Part shown: in pieces, positions 9,513 to 17,693 of the stretch | Numbering within the stretch: position 1 is the first letter of the stretch | Layout of the letters: each line of letters starts with the position of its first letter | NCBI GenBank assembly: GCA_965220235.1 | Contig: OZ244815.1 | Location: 2,852,001 to 2,916,000 of the forward strand | Reading direction: 5' to 3' | Length of the DNA stretch: 64,000 nt | From: Bin55 sp965220235 | Lineage (GTDB): Bacteria > Pseudomonadota > Gammaproteobacteria > Pseudomonadales > Azotimanducaceae | Made by a program: the position numbers and the translations under genes | The notes under the pieces: generated by a model | Databases searched by the model: none | Told to the model about the DNA's origin: nothing | Seen by the model: the letters and a program-made list of their open reading frames with translations, nothing else

Positions 9513-10224
9513 GTGCGGTCGCTCCGGAGACTTCCTCACGATATTGCTTGGCGGACAAAAGCGATCTCGCTTTTAATGCTCTTTCGCCGAGATGGTGATA
9601 AAGTGCGTCCCTAAGTATTAGTTTCGCTGCTTGGCGCGTTTCGGGCTGTTCGAATCGATTAACAGATATATTCAAAAGCACGTGTCCAGGATAAGATGTT
9701 TTTTCAGCATCCGCTGACTTCGTAAACCCTAGGAGCGGGTCAAATAGATAGTTGGAATTTGACGAGATTACCTCGCCGGTTGCTTGCTCGCGATGGAATT
9801 CCAGCTCAAATCCCAATGCCTTAAGAAACCGCTTCTCGAACGATCGCAGCACGACATCCAAGTCTGCCTCTGCTTGTTCAAGGGAGGTCACCGCGGACTG
9901 GTACGCTGGTTGCACGTCATCGACAACTTGGTTTTCACGCATGCCGCGTCGCACGAGTTCATTGACATATAGTCCAGCGTAAAGCGCGTTACCACCTAAC
10001 GTAGAAATGTGCTTGAGCTCACACGACCGAACAGTGACTAATCCATCCCGCGGACGCCAGCTCATCGCGTACTCAGAAAAGAGATCGATCGGAGTCGACC
10101 CGTTGCGTTTCGCACCGCGATACATTGCGTGAACGTAACGTGATTCACTCGTCAGCATTTCCAGGAGGAGGCTGGTTTCGCTGTAGGCGCGCCTGCGAAG
10201 TACGTAACAGGTTTCGTGAAGCAT
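9505..10224 (-). CDS. recO: DNA repair protein RecO
   Basis: RecO loads RecA at gaps together with RecR. The ATG at 10224 gives 239 residues, normal for the family, opening with MLHETCYVLRRRAYSET, the usual OB-fold start (a longer reading from further upstream would overlap era and looks wrong). The helical C-terminal half contains FEKRFLKALGFELEF. I see no zinc cysteines, as in E. coli. It lies 7 bases after era, the classical neighbour. Confidence 0.93.
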   Translation of the reverse strand: MLHETCYVLRRRAYSETSLLLEMLTSESRYVHAMYRGAKRNGSTPIDLFSEYAMSWRPRDGLVTVRSCELKHISTLGGNALYAGLYVNELVRRGMRENQVVDDVQPAYQSAVTSLEQAEADLDVVLRSFEKRFLKALGFELEFHREQATGEVISSNSNYLFDPLLGFTKSADAEKTSYPGHVLLNISVNRFEQPETRQAAKLILRDALYHHLGERALKARSLLSAKQYREEVSGATAHD

Positions 10225-10231
10225 CGTTGAA

Positions 10232-11131
10232 CTACTTGTAACCGAATTCAGCCAGGCGCTTGTGGCTCTCAGTCCAACCCGATCGCACACGAACGTGCAA
10301 ACGTAGATCGATGCTCTTGCCCAGAAAATCTGCGATGTTGTGACGTGCAGCTTCGCCGATCGACCGGAGTCGACTACCACCTTTTCCGATGACGATGCGT
10401 TTTTGACTGTCGCGCTCGATACAGATGGATGCAAAAATCGTGGTCTGGTCTTGCGCCTCTTCGAATCGTTCGACGAGTACGGTGCTTCGATGCGGCAATT
10501 CAGCCCCTAGTTGTCTCACGACCTGTTCACGAATCATTTCACCGACCAGAAACGAGGTTGAGCGATCCGTTACCTCATCCGCGTTAAACAGGTGAGGACC
10601 TTCCTCTAGTTCGCTTTCGATAGCGTCGAGCAACATGTCCAATCCTTCATTACGCAATGCTGCGACCGGGACTATAGCCTGAAATTTACTCTTACTTGCT
10701 ACCTTTTCGATGAGTGGTAATAGCTGCGATTTGTTTCGAACTCGGTCCACTTTGGTGAGTACGCAGATGACAGGTACGTCGGTCTTCGCAAGGTGCTTGA
10801 GCACCGTCGCATCGCCATCGCGCCAACCCGTACCCTCAACCAAGAACAAAATCACGTCGACATCGTTGAGTGTACTGAGCGCTTGGCGATTCATGTATCG
10901 TTCAATGGAACTTCCCGTTCGTTTGCGCCCAGCATTGATGCCTGGTGTGTCCAGAAACATAAACTGAGACGAACCTCGGGTTAGTACACCGAGTAATTGA
11001 TGTCGTGTCGTCTGTGGCTTCCGCGACGTGATGCTCAGTTTCATGTCGAGGCAATGATTCAGGAGCGTGGACTTACCAACGTTAGGTCGTCCGATGATCG
11101 TGATGTAGCCGGACTTGGTCGCGGTGCTCAT
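10232..11131 (-). CDS. era: GTPase Era
   Basis: Era is the small GTPase that binds the 3' end of 16S rRNA and couples 30S maturation to growth. The 299 residues show G1 GRPNVGKSTLLN, the switch region ITSRKPQTTRH, G3 DTPG, G4 as TKVD (not the usual NKxD), and a C-terminal KH domain with VIGKGGSRLRSIG. Its start overlaps the upstream RNase III gene by 4 bases. Confidence 0.96.
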   Translation of the reverse strand: MSTATKSGYITIIGRPNVGKSTLLNHCLDMKLSITSRKPQTTRHQLLGVLTRGSSQFMFLDTPGINAGRKRTGSSIERYMNRQALSTLNDVDVILFLVEGTGWRDGDATVLKHLAKTDVPVICVLTKVDRVRNKSQLLPLIEKVASKSKFQAIVPVAALRNEGLDMLLDAIESELEEGPHLFNADEVTDRSTSFLVGEMIREQVVRQLGAELPHRSTVLVERFEEAQDQTTIFASICIERDSQKRIVIGKGGSRLRSIGEAARHNIADFLGKSIDLRLHVRVRSGWTESHKRLAEFGYK

Positions 11132-11799
11132 TTCCCACCGATCTTGTACAGGATGACTTCTGCCGCGATGCGTTCCGCTTCCCGTTTCGAGTGCGCGACG
11201 CCTTCACCGTCGTGATTGAGATCTTTGATCGTACAGTGAACCTGCCAAAGTTCACCGTTCGGGTGAGATTCATGCTTCACGACTTCGTAAACTGGCGACT
11301 CGAATCCCGCCCAATCAGCCCACTCCTGTAGCCGTGACTTAGCATGTCTCTCTAAATCCAAGGGTTTACTAACAAGCGGATAGAGATGCTGGTCAACAAA
11401 GGTCTGAACCGCAGGAAAGCCCCCGTCCATAGCAATTGCACCGATCACAGCCTCAAGCGCGTCCGCGTAGATCTTTCGATTTACGGTCCGATTGTTTGCG
11501 ATGCTGCTACCTAATCGCATGCGCTTATCGATACCTAACGAGACCGCAACCTGTGTGAGACGTTTGTTACTGACGAGGATGGATTTTCGTTCCGCCAACA
11601 CACCCACTGACTGATTTGACATGCGTTCGTACAACGCTGTGCTCACCGCGTAACCCAAGGCTGAGTCGCCAAGGAATTCGAGACGCTCGTTGTTTTCGAC
11701 GTCCGCGCTTGCGTGCACCAACGCTCGTTCAAGAATCGACGTGTCCTTGAATTGATAACCAATGGCGTCTTGCAAGTCAGCAAGGTCCTTTTCATTCAT
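11128..11799 (-). CDS. ribonuclease III paralogue, copy next to era
   Basis: A 223-residue RNase III: catalytic domain with NNERLEFLGDSALG, then a dsRNA-binding domain ending HSKREAERIAAEVIL. The signature acidic residues of the first motif and of YADALEAVIGA are present, but the position equal to E. coli Glu65 (in the DEG segment) reads QSVG, so that acidic residue is lost. It overlaps era by 4 bases, the position normally held by rnc itself. A second rnc lies 33 bases upstream. Which copy does normal rRNA processing cannot be told from sequence alone. Confidence 0.88.
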   Translation of the reverse strand: MNEKDLADLQDAIGYQFKDTSILERALVHASADVENNERLEFLGDSALGYAVSTALYERMSNQSVGVLAERKSILVSNKRLTQVAVSLGIDKRMRLGSSIANNRTVNRKIYADALEAVIGAIAMDGGFPAVQTFVDQHLYPLVSKPLDLERHAKSRLQEWADWAGFESPVYEVVKHESHPNGELWQVHCTIKDLNHDGEGVAHSKREAERIAAEVILYKIGGK

Positions 11800-11832
11800 C
11801 GAGAATCAAATACGCCCGTTAATCAGGCAGTC

Positions 11833-12543
11833 TCAAGCACCATTCGCCATGATGCCTAACGAATCCAAAATCTGACGAGCCGCCTCTGTTTCTGCAGCCT
11901 TGCGAGACCGAGCGACCGCCGTACGTGTGATGGCAAGTCGCTTGATCGTGCACTTAACGTGCCAATTGGAACCGCCAGACCGTTGAGGATCTTGCACGAC
12001 ATCGTATTCCGGATATTCCATACCTTGCTTCGATACCCAATTCTGAAGCGCCGTTTTCGGGTGCATTTGAGTTTCTTCCAGCGTCGGTAAGGTCTGTATC
12101 ACAAATTTGTCAATGAACTTACGTGCGGGCCGAAGACCCCCATCGATGTAAATTGCGCCGATCAACGCTTCAACAACGTCGGCATACATTTTGACGCCAC
12201 GGTTTTCAACGTTGTACATACCTTTCCCAATAAACAACTGTTCATCCAAACCGAGATTAAGCGCGACGGACTGCAAATGTACGTTGTTAACACTCATGAT
12301 CTTCAACTGCGTCAACGTACCTTCATCGATATCGGAGTACTGCCGGTAGAGGTACTCTGAAACGATCAATTCAAGAACCGAATCACCAAGGAACTCAAGC
12401 CGCTCGTTGTTGACACGGTCCACACTCGCATGCGTCAACGCTTCGTCTAGACGAGTGAGGTCTTTGAAGCGATACCCAATGCGAGTTTGAAGACGCCAAT
12501 GTCGAAACATCCCGAATATCGCGTCGTAGAGATTGAGCTTCAT
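11833..12543 (-). CDS. rnc: ribonuclease III, copy next to lepA
   Basis: RNase III cuts double-stranded RNA in rRNA precursors and some mRNAs. This 236-residue copy keeps every catalytic acidic position I can align: NNERLEFLGDSVLE, DIDEGTL (the Glu65 position) and YADVVEALIGA, followed by a dsRNA-binding domain (NWHVKCTIKRL, RKAAETEAARQIL). It therefore looks like the fully active enzyme. Its ATG overlaps the lepA stop (ATGA). lepB, usually found between lepA and rnc, is missing. Confidence 0.93.
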   Translation of the reverse strand: MKLNLYDAIFGMFRHWRLQTRIGYRFKDLTRLDEALTHASVDRVNNERLEFLGDSVLELIVSEYLYRQYSDIDEGTLTQLKIMSVNNVHLQSVALNLGLDEQLFIGKGMYNVENRGVKMYADVVEALIGAIYIDGGLRPARKFIDKFVIQTLPTLEETQMHPKTALQNWVSKQGMEYPEYDVVQDPQRSGGSNWHVKCTIKRLAITRTAVARSRKAAETEAARQILDSLGIMANGA

Positions 12544-14339
12544 CGATCTACGCTCAAAGCAGCAAGAAAGGCTTCTTGCGGAATATCCACCTTCCCCACC
12601 TGCTTCATACGTTTCTTACCTTCTTTTTGCTTCTCGAGGAGCTTTTTCTTCCTCGTCACGTCGCCGCCGTAGCACTTCGCGGTAACGTTTTTACGGTACG
12701 CTTTGACGGTCGTACGAGCGATTACTTGTCGCCCGATCGCAGCCTGAATCGCAACGTCAAACATTTGTCTTGGGATCAGCGCCTTCATTGATGAAGCCAT
12801 GTCGCGACCCCGAGCATTCGCGCGTTCACGATGTACGATCATCGCTAGGCTGTCGATTTTTGTTCCGTTGATCAAGATATCGACTTTGACTAATGGTGCC
12901 GTTTCAAAGCGATCAAACGAGTAATCAAGCGAGGCATAGCCTCGACTGACCGATTTGAGCTTGTCAAAGAAGTCAAGCACGACCTCACTCATAGGTATAT
13001 CGAATCGCAGCGACACTTGTCCACCGGTAAAGAGCATGCTTTTCTGGACGCCTCGTCGACCAATACAAAGCTCGATGACATTTCCGAGATAGTCGGGTGG
13101 CACCAGTATGTTGACCTCGGCGATAGGTTCGCGGATCTCCACGATACGACCGGAATCATCGAGTTGGGACGGGTTGTCGATCCTGCGGGTTTCGCCGTCG
13201 CGGTCGACTACTTCGTAGACCACCGACGGTGCGGATGTGATGAGGTCAAGGTCGTATTCACGCTCTAACCGTTCCTGCACGATCTCCATATGGAGCATCC
13301 CGAGAAAACCACAGCGAAAACCGAAACCTAATGCATCCGATGTTTCAACCTCAAAGTGCAACGATGCGTCATTCAAGCAGAGTTTCTCTAACGCGATTCG
13401 CATCGCTTCAAAGTCGTCGGAGTTAGACGGATACAACCCTGCAAAAATCTGTGGCGTCGCCTTCGCGAATCCTGGTAGCGCGGGTGTTTCGCTATTAGTA
13501 AAAACCAGCGTATCTCCGACGGGTGCGCCGTGAATTTCCTTGATACCTGCGACGACGTAACCGACTTCTCCACTTCGCAGCACGTCTACTTTTTCTCGAC
13601 GGGGCGTGAAGACGCCAACTTCGTCAATCGTGTGAGTTTGTCCGACTGAATAAGCAACGATGCGGTCGCCTTTACGAAACTCACCAGCAAAGACGCGTAC
13701 GAGCGAGACCACGCCGAGGTAGTTGTCAAACCAAGAGTCAACAATAAGTGCTTGCGCACCTTCGACATCGGAAAGTTGTGGCGCAGGAATTCGTTCAACG
13801 AGCTGTTCAAGCAGTTCATCGATGCCGTCACCCGTCTTTGCGCTAATCCGCACCACGTCGTCCGTCGAAAGTCCGATGATCTCTTCAACTTCGGTCGCTA
13901 CGCGCTCGGGTTCCGCCATTGGCAAATCCATCTTATTGAGCACCGGGAGTACTTCGACCTCAAGGTCAATCGCGCTGTAGCATGTCGCAACGGATTGGGC
14001 TTCAACGCCTTGGGCAGCGTCCACCACCAATAAAGCGCCGTCACATGCCGTCAGTGAACGTGACACCTCGTAACTGAAGTCCACATGCCCAGGCGTGTCG
14101 ATGAGATTGAGTTGGTAGGTCTCGCCGTTCCCCGCTTCGTAACTCAGTCGTACGCTTTGCGACTTAATCGTGATCCCACGTTCACGTTCGAGATCCATCG
14201 AATCGAGAACCTGCTCCGCCATCTCACGTTCTTGGAGGCCGCCACATTTTTGAATCAAGCGGTCCGCAAGCGTAGATTTCCCGTGATCAATATGGGCAAT
14301 GATCGAGAAATTACGGATATGAGTTATGGAGCTGCCCAT
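12540..14339 (-). CDS. lepA: elongation factor 4 (LepA)
   Basis: EF-4 is a ribosomal GTPase related to EF-G that acts on stalled or initiating ribosomes. The 599 residues have family length, with IIAHIDHGKSTLADRL (G1), ERGITIKSQ (G2), DTPGHVDF (G3) and NKMDLP (G4), and the specific C-terminal domain with GGDVTRKKKLLEKQKEGK. It opens the operon lepA-rnc-rnc-era-recO-relA-rluC and starts 10 bases after the M32 peptidase stop. Confidence 0.97.
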   Translation of the reverse strand: MGSSITHIRNFSIIAHIDHGKSTLADRLIQKCGGLQEREMAEQVLDSMDLERERGITIKSQSVRLSYEAGNGETYQLNLIDTPGHVDFSYEVSRSLTACDGALLVVDAAQGVEAQSVATCYSAIDLEVEVLPVLNKMDLPMAEPERVATEVEEIIGLSTDDVVRISAKTGDGIDELLEQLVERIPAPQLSDVEGAQALIVDSWFDNYLGVVSLVRVFAGEFRKGDRIVAYSVGQTHTIDEVGVFTPRREKVDVLRSGEVGYVVAGIKEIHGAPVGDTLVFTNSETPALPGFAKATPQIFAGLYPSNSDDFEAMRIALEKLCLNDASLHFEVETSDALGFGFRCGFLGMLHMEIVQERLEREYDLDLITSAPSVVYEVVDRDGETRRIDNPSQLDDSGRIVEIREPIAEVNILVPPDYLGNVIELCIGRRGVQKSMLFTGGQVSLRFDIPMSEVVLDFFDKLKSVSRGYASLDYSFDRFETAPLVKVDILINGTKIDSLAMIVHRERANARGRDMASSMKALIPRQMFDVAIQAAIGRQVIARTTVKAYRKNVTAKCYGGDVTRKKKLLEKQKEGKKRMKQVGKVDIPQEAFLAALSVDR

Positions 14340-14349
14340 GGCAGAACGA

Positions 14350-15840
14350 TTACGGGTTGACGTAGCGTTGTTTGAGGTGGGATAAATAAGACGTGGCGGA
14401 TAGTTTTTCTCCCGTCACGGTACGAATCAACGACTGACCTTCTAACAGGCTTCCTTTAGAGTGAATATTCTCTGCTAACCAAGCGGAAATTGCGCTAAAG
14501 TCGCCTTGTCGGACGTTTTCTGACTGATCGCCAATTTTACGAACACACGCTTGATAGAGCTGCGCCGCAAAAATCGCACCGAGAAGATAGCACGGAAAGT
14601 ACCCAAACAATCCCGCGTACCAGTGAATGTCTTGCATACAACCATTCTGGTAATCGTCACGGGTGTCGATACCTAGTAGATCCATCATGCCTTCATTCCA
14701 TGCATCGGGAAGATCCTTAATCTCAAGCTCGCCATTGCACAACTGCTTTTCAATTCCGTAGCGTAAGAAGATATGGAACGGGTAAGTCATTTCATCCGAG
14801 TAGACACGAATCAAATCGCGCTTCACGTGACGAACGTTTCGCTTGAAGTTCTCAAGCGACCATGATTCCTCCGATCCTACGCGACGCAGAAGCAATCTAA
14901 TCATTGGATGGATGTACTCCAGGAACGCATCGCTTCGACAGACCTGCATTTCCATGAATAGCGACTGGCTCTCATGCACCGCCATGCCCGTCGGTTCGCC
15001 GACGAACTGCATGACCCAATCAGCAGGTTGGTTCTGGGTGTAACGAGCGTGCCCCGTTTCATGAAATACCGCAAACAGCGAGTGCGTAAAGTCGTTCGCA
15101 CTCAATCGCGTGGTTAAGCGTGCGTCATTCGCAGTCCCACATGAGAACGGATGGGCGCTTTGATCCAATCGACCTCGATCGAAATCGAACCCCAGTTCTC
15201 GCATTGAAAATTCCGCGAGCTTGAGCTGATCCTTATCCGAAAACGACTCGTCAATCGGAATCGGCGAGACCTGACTAGACTCAACGACTGGGACTTCGCG
15301 TAACAAAAACGTCTTAATTTCATCGAATACAGGATCGATATCAGACTGTCGACTCCCGGTCTCATATTGATTCATCAAGGCGTCGTATGGTGTGAGCTGA
15401 AACGCTTCGGCTAGACACTGGCTGGTTTCAATCGAGACGTTGATCGCTGCTTCGAGATATGGCAGCGTATTCGCCCAATCATTGCGTGGTCGATTGCGCT
15501 CCCACGCGGTCTGGCACTCTGAATGGACTCGCTTGGACTCTTTCAGCAAGTCCTCAGGAACCGCGATCGCTTGTTTCCGCGCGTGTTCGGCTACACGCAC
15601 ATTTGCCGCTTCCATAACGGATAGCTCACCTTCGACGGCGGATTCAAGCAAGTCGCCAAATGCCTCGTCCGCGATCAACCTTTGTCGCAACGCCGCTGTC
15701 GTCGCGACCATTTCCGCTCGATTGGGTGCGCTTGCCGGTTTCATATTCGTAGATTCGTCCCAATTGGACAAATCCATCATGTGGTCGAGCGCTTTGATTT
15801 CGGCGATTTTGCCTTCAAGTTCAGCGTAAGCCTGATTCAC
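14350..15840 (-). CDS. M32-family metallocarboxypeptidase
   Basis: M32 carboxypeptidases (Taq type) remove C-terminal residues from peptides in the cytoplasm using zinc or cobalt. The zinc motif HExxH is in FHETGHARYTQ, with the downstream MAVHESQSLF helix giving the third ligand and DELTYP-like DEMTYPFH later. The GTG at 15840 gives 496 residues and puts the conserved NWDEST Trp at residue 27, as in the family; a TTG at 15894 would add 18 residues and cannot be excluded. A 69-base stretch of this gene (14809-14877) is repeated upstream. Confidence 0.88.
   Translation of the reverse strand: MNQAYAELEGKIAEIKALDHMMDLSNWDESTNMKPASAPNRAEMVATTAALRQRLIADEAFGDLLESAVEGELSVMEAANVRVAEHARKQAIAVPEDLLKESKRVHSECQTAWERNRPRNDWANTLPYLEAAINVSIETSQCLAEAFQLTPYDALMNQYETGSRQSDIDPVFDEIKTFLLREVPVVESSQVSPIPIDESFSDKDQLKLAEFSMRELGFDFDRGRLDQSAHPFSCGTANDARLTTRLSANDFTHSLFAVFHETGHARYTQNQPADWVMQFVGEPTGMAVHESQSLFMEMQVCRSDAFLEYIHPMIRLLLRRVGSEESWSLENFKRNVRHVKRDLIRVYSDEMTYPFHIFLRYGIEKQLCNGELEIKDLPDAWNEGMMDLLGIDTRDDYQNGCMQDIHWYAGLFGYFPCYLLGAIFAAQLYQACVRKIGDQSENVRQGDFSAISAWLAENIHSKGSLLEGQSLIRTVTGEKLSATSYLSHLKQRYVNP
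14809..14877 (+). repeat. 69-bp direct repeat, copy A (inside M32 gene)
   Basis: This segment matches 15893-15961 in the same orientation with 63 of 69 bases equal; the inner 57 bases have only three differences. It encodes part of the helical region after the zinc motif of the M32 peptidase. Confidence 0.9.
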
Positions 15841-15862
15841 TTTGTGTCCGTGAAATCCAATG

Positions 15863-16009
15863 TCAATCGTCAAGCTTAAGACCACGAGCGCCAATCAAGT
15901 CGGACTTCAGGTGACGAACGTTTCGCTTGAAGTTCTCAAGCGACCATGATTCCTTAGATCCGTAGGTTTGACGACGAAGACATTTACATTGTCGAAAACG
16001 GTCGGCCAT
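15863..16009 (-). pseudogene. 48-codon remnant of an M32 peptidase gene
   Basis: This small frame carries SKESWSLENFKRNVRH, which is almost the same as SEESWSLENFKRNVRH inside the adjacent M32 peptidase, in the homologous reading frame; similarity starts at an LRR just before and ends at KSDLI. The flanking residues do not resemble M32. No zinc motif or other part of the enzyme is present. I read it as a leftover of a duplicated or broken second copy. Expression as a peptide is not supported by any ribosome binding site. Confidence 0.6.
15893..15961 (+). repeat. 69-bp direct repeat, copy B (upstream of M32 gene)
   Basis: Second copy of the repeat at 14809-14877, 1084 bases away. It lies just upstream of the M32 start and holds the recognisable part of the M32 remnant. 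Confidence 0.9.
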
Positions 16010-16297
16010 TTGAATCAAAAGTCAACACTCACGGGGATTGACGAAAGGGACTGCATCGTAACCGTTCAGTTATGTAAATTGACTAAAGGTCGGCTCGAAG
16101 GTAAACATGTAAACAACTCCTACCGTTAGGTCAATCGATCGGTTTGCCCTTTCGATCGTATGCTACAAATTCAAATCGTGGTATACCGTCGTCGACATGG
16201 CAATATGAAGCGATACCCTATTTAGGCAAGTCCCCGTGTATTCGAGATCTAGCCGTGCTGGCGTTATTCCGCTTCGTTACGTCTTAATGAAACTATA
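16010..16297. other. gene-free stretch between M32 remnant and TnpB element
   Basis: No coding frame with family similarity, no tRNA and no clear terminator are seen here. It probably is decayed flank around the mobile element. Confidence 0.4.
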
Positions 16298-16314
16298 GGC
16301 TCTTATATATTTCT

Positions 16315-16348
16315 GTGTGTTTTTCACACTGGTTACACGGTTCCGTGT
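16315..16348 (-). other. paired hairpins at tnpB 3' end
   Basis: Two perfect small hairpins follow each other: gtgtg-ttttt-cacac (16315-16329) and acacgg-tt-ccgtgt (16335-16348). The second overlaps the tnpB stop codon. Position and shape fit the right-end structure and the omega-RNA 3' scaffold of IS605 elements, seen on the minus strand. Confidence 0.5.
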
Positions 16349-17538
16349 CGATCAGGACCCATGTCCTGATTCTGTCTGCCGGTTGCCGACACTGCGGGAA
16401 AAGAGCCACCCGCATCAAAGAGCGCAAGCCCCTTGAGCAACACATTCCTGGATGCATTCACGTCGCGGTCATCACGATACCCGCAATGCGTGCATTGGTA
16501 CCATCGATCGTTCAACGTCAACGCCTTGTCCGGTAATCCACCACAATTCGAGCATCGTTGCGTGGTGTTTTTCGGATCGACGCGCACCAACTGACCACCG
16601 GCGCTTGCAACCTTGTAGTCGAGTTGGGAGATGAACGTCCCCCAGTTCTGGTCGAGGATCGAGCGGTTCAAGCCAGCCTTCTGCTTGACCTGGTGTCCTG
16701 GCGATTCTGCCGTCCCAGCCGCTGAAGCCGTCATGGCCTGGATATCAAGGTCTTCCACTGCGATCCATTTACCATGATGCTTCACGATCTCACTCGTGAG
16801 GCGGTGCAGGTCGTTGTGACGACGGACACGTGCCCGATAACACGCTCGTGCTAACGACTGTCGTCGTTTCTTGCGACCGTTCGAACCGGCTTCGCATCGA
16901 CTCAGCGCACGTTGCAGGCGTCTAATCTCGGCGCGGTCAGGCGTATGGCGCGGGAAGATAGTCCCATCCGACAACGCGGCACGGAGGTGCACACCGACGT
17001 CGATTCCGATGGCTTGATTCAAGCCGAGACGCTGAGGCTTGTCGTCACAGACCAACTGGATGAAGACCCCCGTCGGTCGTTGCACCACCCGCACGACTTT
17101 CACCTTGTTTCGATCATCACACCGATGGTCCTGGCGCCACCGGAAGCGACCGATGCCCTTGAGCTTCACGTACCCGTACTTGCCATTGAAGGTGGGTTTC
17201 TTGTGCAAGGTCTCAAACGACTGTACCCCGCGCTTATACGACTTGAACCGCGGAAACCCGCGACCTTGCCGGAAGAGGCGCTTGAACGCCCGTTCGACCC
17301 GGACCAACGCCGAATCCTGACACCACCAGTCGAACTTCCGGAACCATTCGTCCTCACGGCGAAGGGTCGTCAGGGAACCACGCTGGTCGTACAGACCGAT
17401 GCTTTCACCCGTTTTCTGATAACAGTCGATGCGTTCCTGCAGCGCGCCGTTGTAGAGAAGGCGTTGTTGCGTCAGGAACTCGGCAAGGTTCCGATGGGTG
17501 TGGGAGTTGAGCTTGGCTTTATAGGTGTACGTTCTCAC
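16333..17538 (-). CDS. tnpB: RNA-guided endonuclease TnpB, element 1
   Basis: TnpB proteins are RNA-guided DNA nucleases, ancestors of Cas12, that keep their element in place by cutting the donor site. The 401 residues have the helical N-terminus and a RuvC domain with all three acidic residues: IGIDVG, VEDLDI and DDRDVNASRN. A zinc ribbon CSNCG...CTHCGY sits before the last motif. It is thus probably an active nuclease. Its guide (omega) RNA would come from its 3' end and the right end of the element (about 16300-16400). It is not closely related to the TnpB at 40000-41220. Confidence 0.92.
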   Translation of the reverse strand: MRTYTYKAKLNSHTHRNLAEFLTQQRLLYNGALQERIDCYQKTGESIGLYDQRGSLTTLRREDEWFRKFDWWCQDSALVRVERAFKRLFRQGRGFPRFKSYKRGVQSFETLHKKPTFNGKYGYVKLKGIGRFRWRQDHRCDDRNKVKVVRVVQRPTGVFIQLVCDDKPQRLGLNQAIGIDVGVHLRAALSDGTIFPRHTPDRAEIRRLQRALSRCEAGSNGRKKRRQSLARACYRARVRRHNDLHRLTSEIVKHHGKWIAVEDLDIQAMTASAAGTAESPGHQVKQKAGLNRSILDQNWGTFISQLDYKVASAGGQLVRVDPKNTTQRCSNCGGLPDKALTLNDRWYQCTHCGYRDDRDVNASRNVLLKGLALFDAGGSFPAVSATGRQNQDMGPDRHGTV

Positions 17539-17693
17539 GACCTAAGCTTAAGTAGAAACGCGCCTACGCGCATGACGAATTGTCGCGGAATCGACCAGGT
17601 ATCGTCGAAAAATAGGCACGTCGAATCAATGACTTACGTCAGCTTTGGATCCACTGCGAGTTGAAAGCAACAATTAACGATATAAGAGCCAAA

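Larger units (their letters stand above)
16298..17690 (-). mobile_element. TnpB-only insertion element 1 (IS200/IS605 superfamily)
   Basis: The element holds one gene, tnpB, and no Y1 transposase tnpA. The limits given are the outer ends of an exact 11-base inverted pair, ggctcttatat at 16298-16308 and its complement at 17680-17690, flanking the gene. IS605 elements classically lack terminal inverted repeats, so these may mark the ends or be chance; the ends could lie some tens of bases inside. Subterminal hairpins at the 3' side of tnpB support a right end near 16310. Confidence 0.65.
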
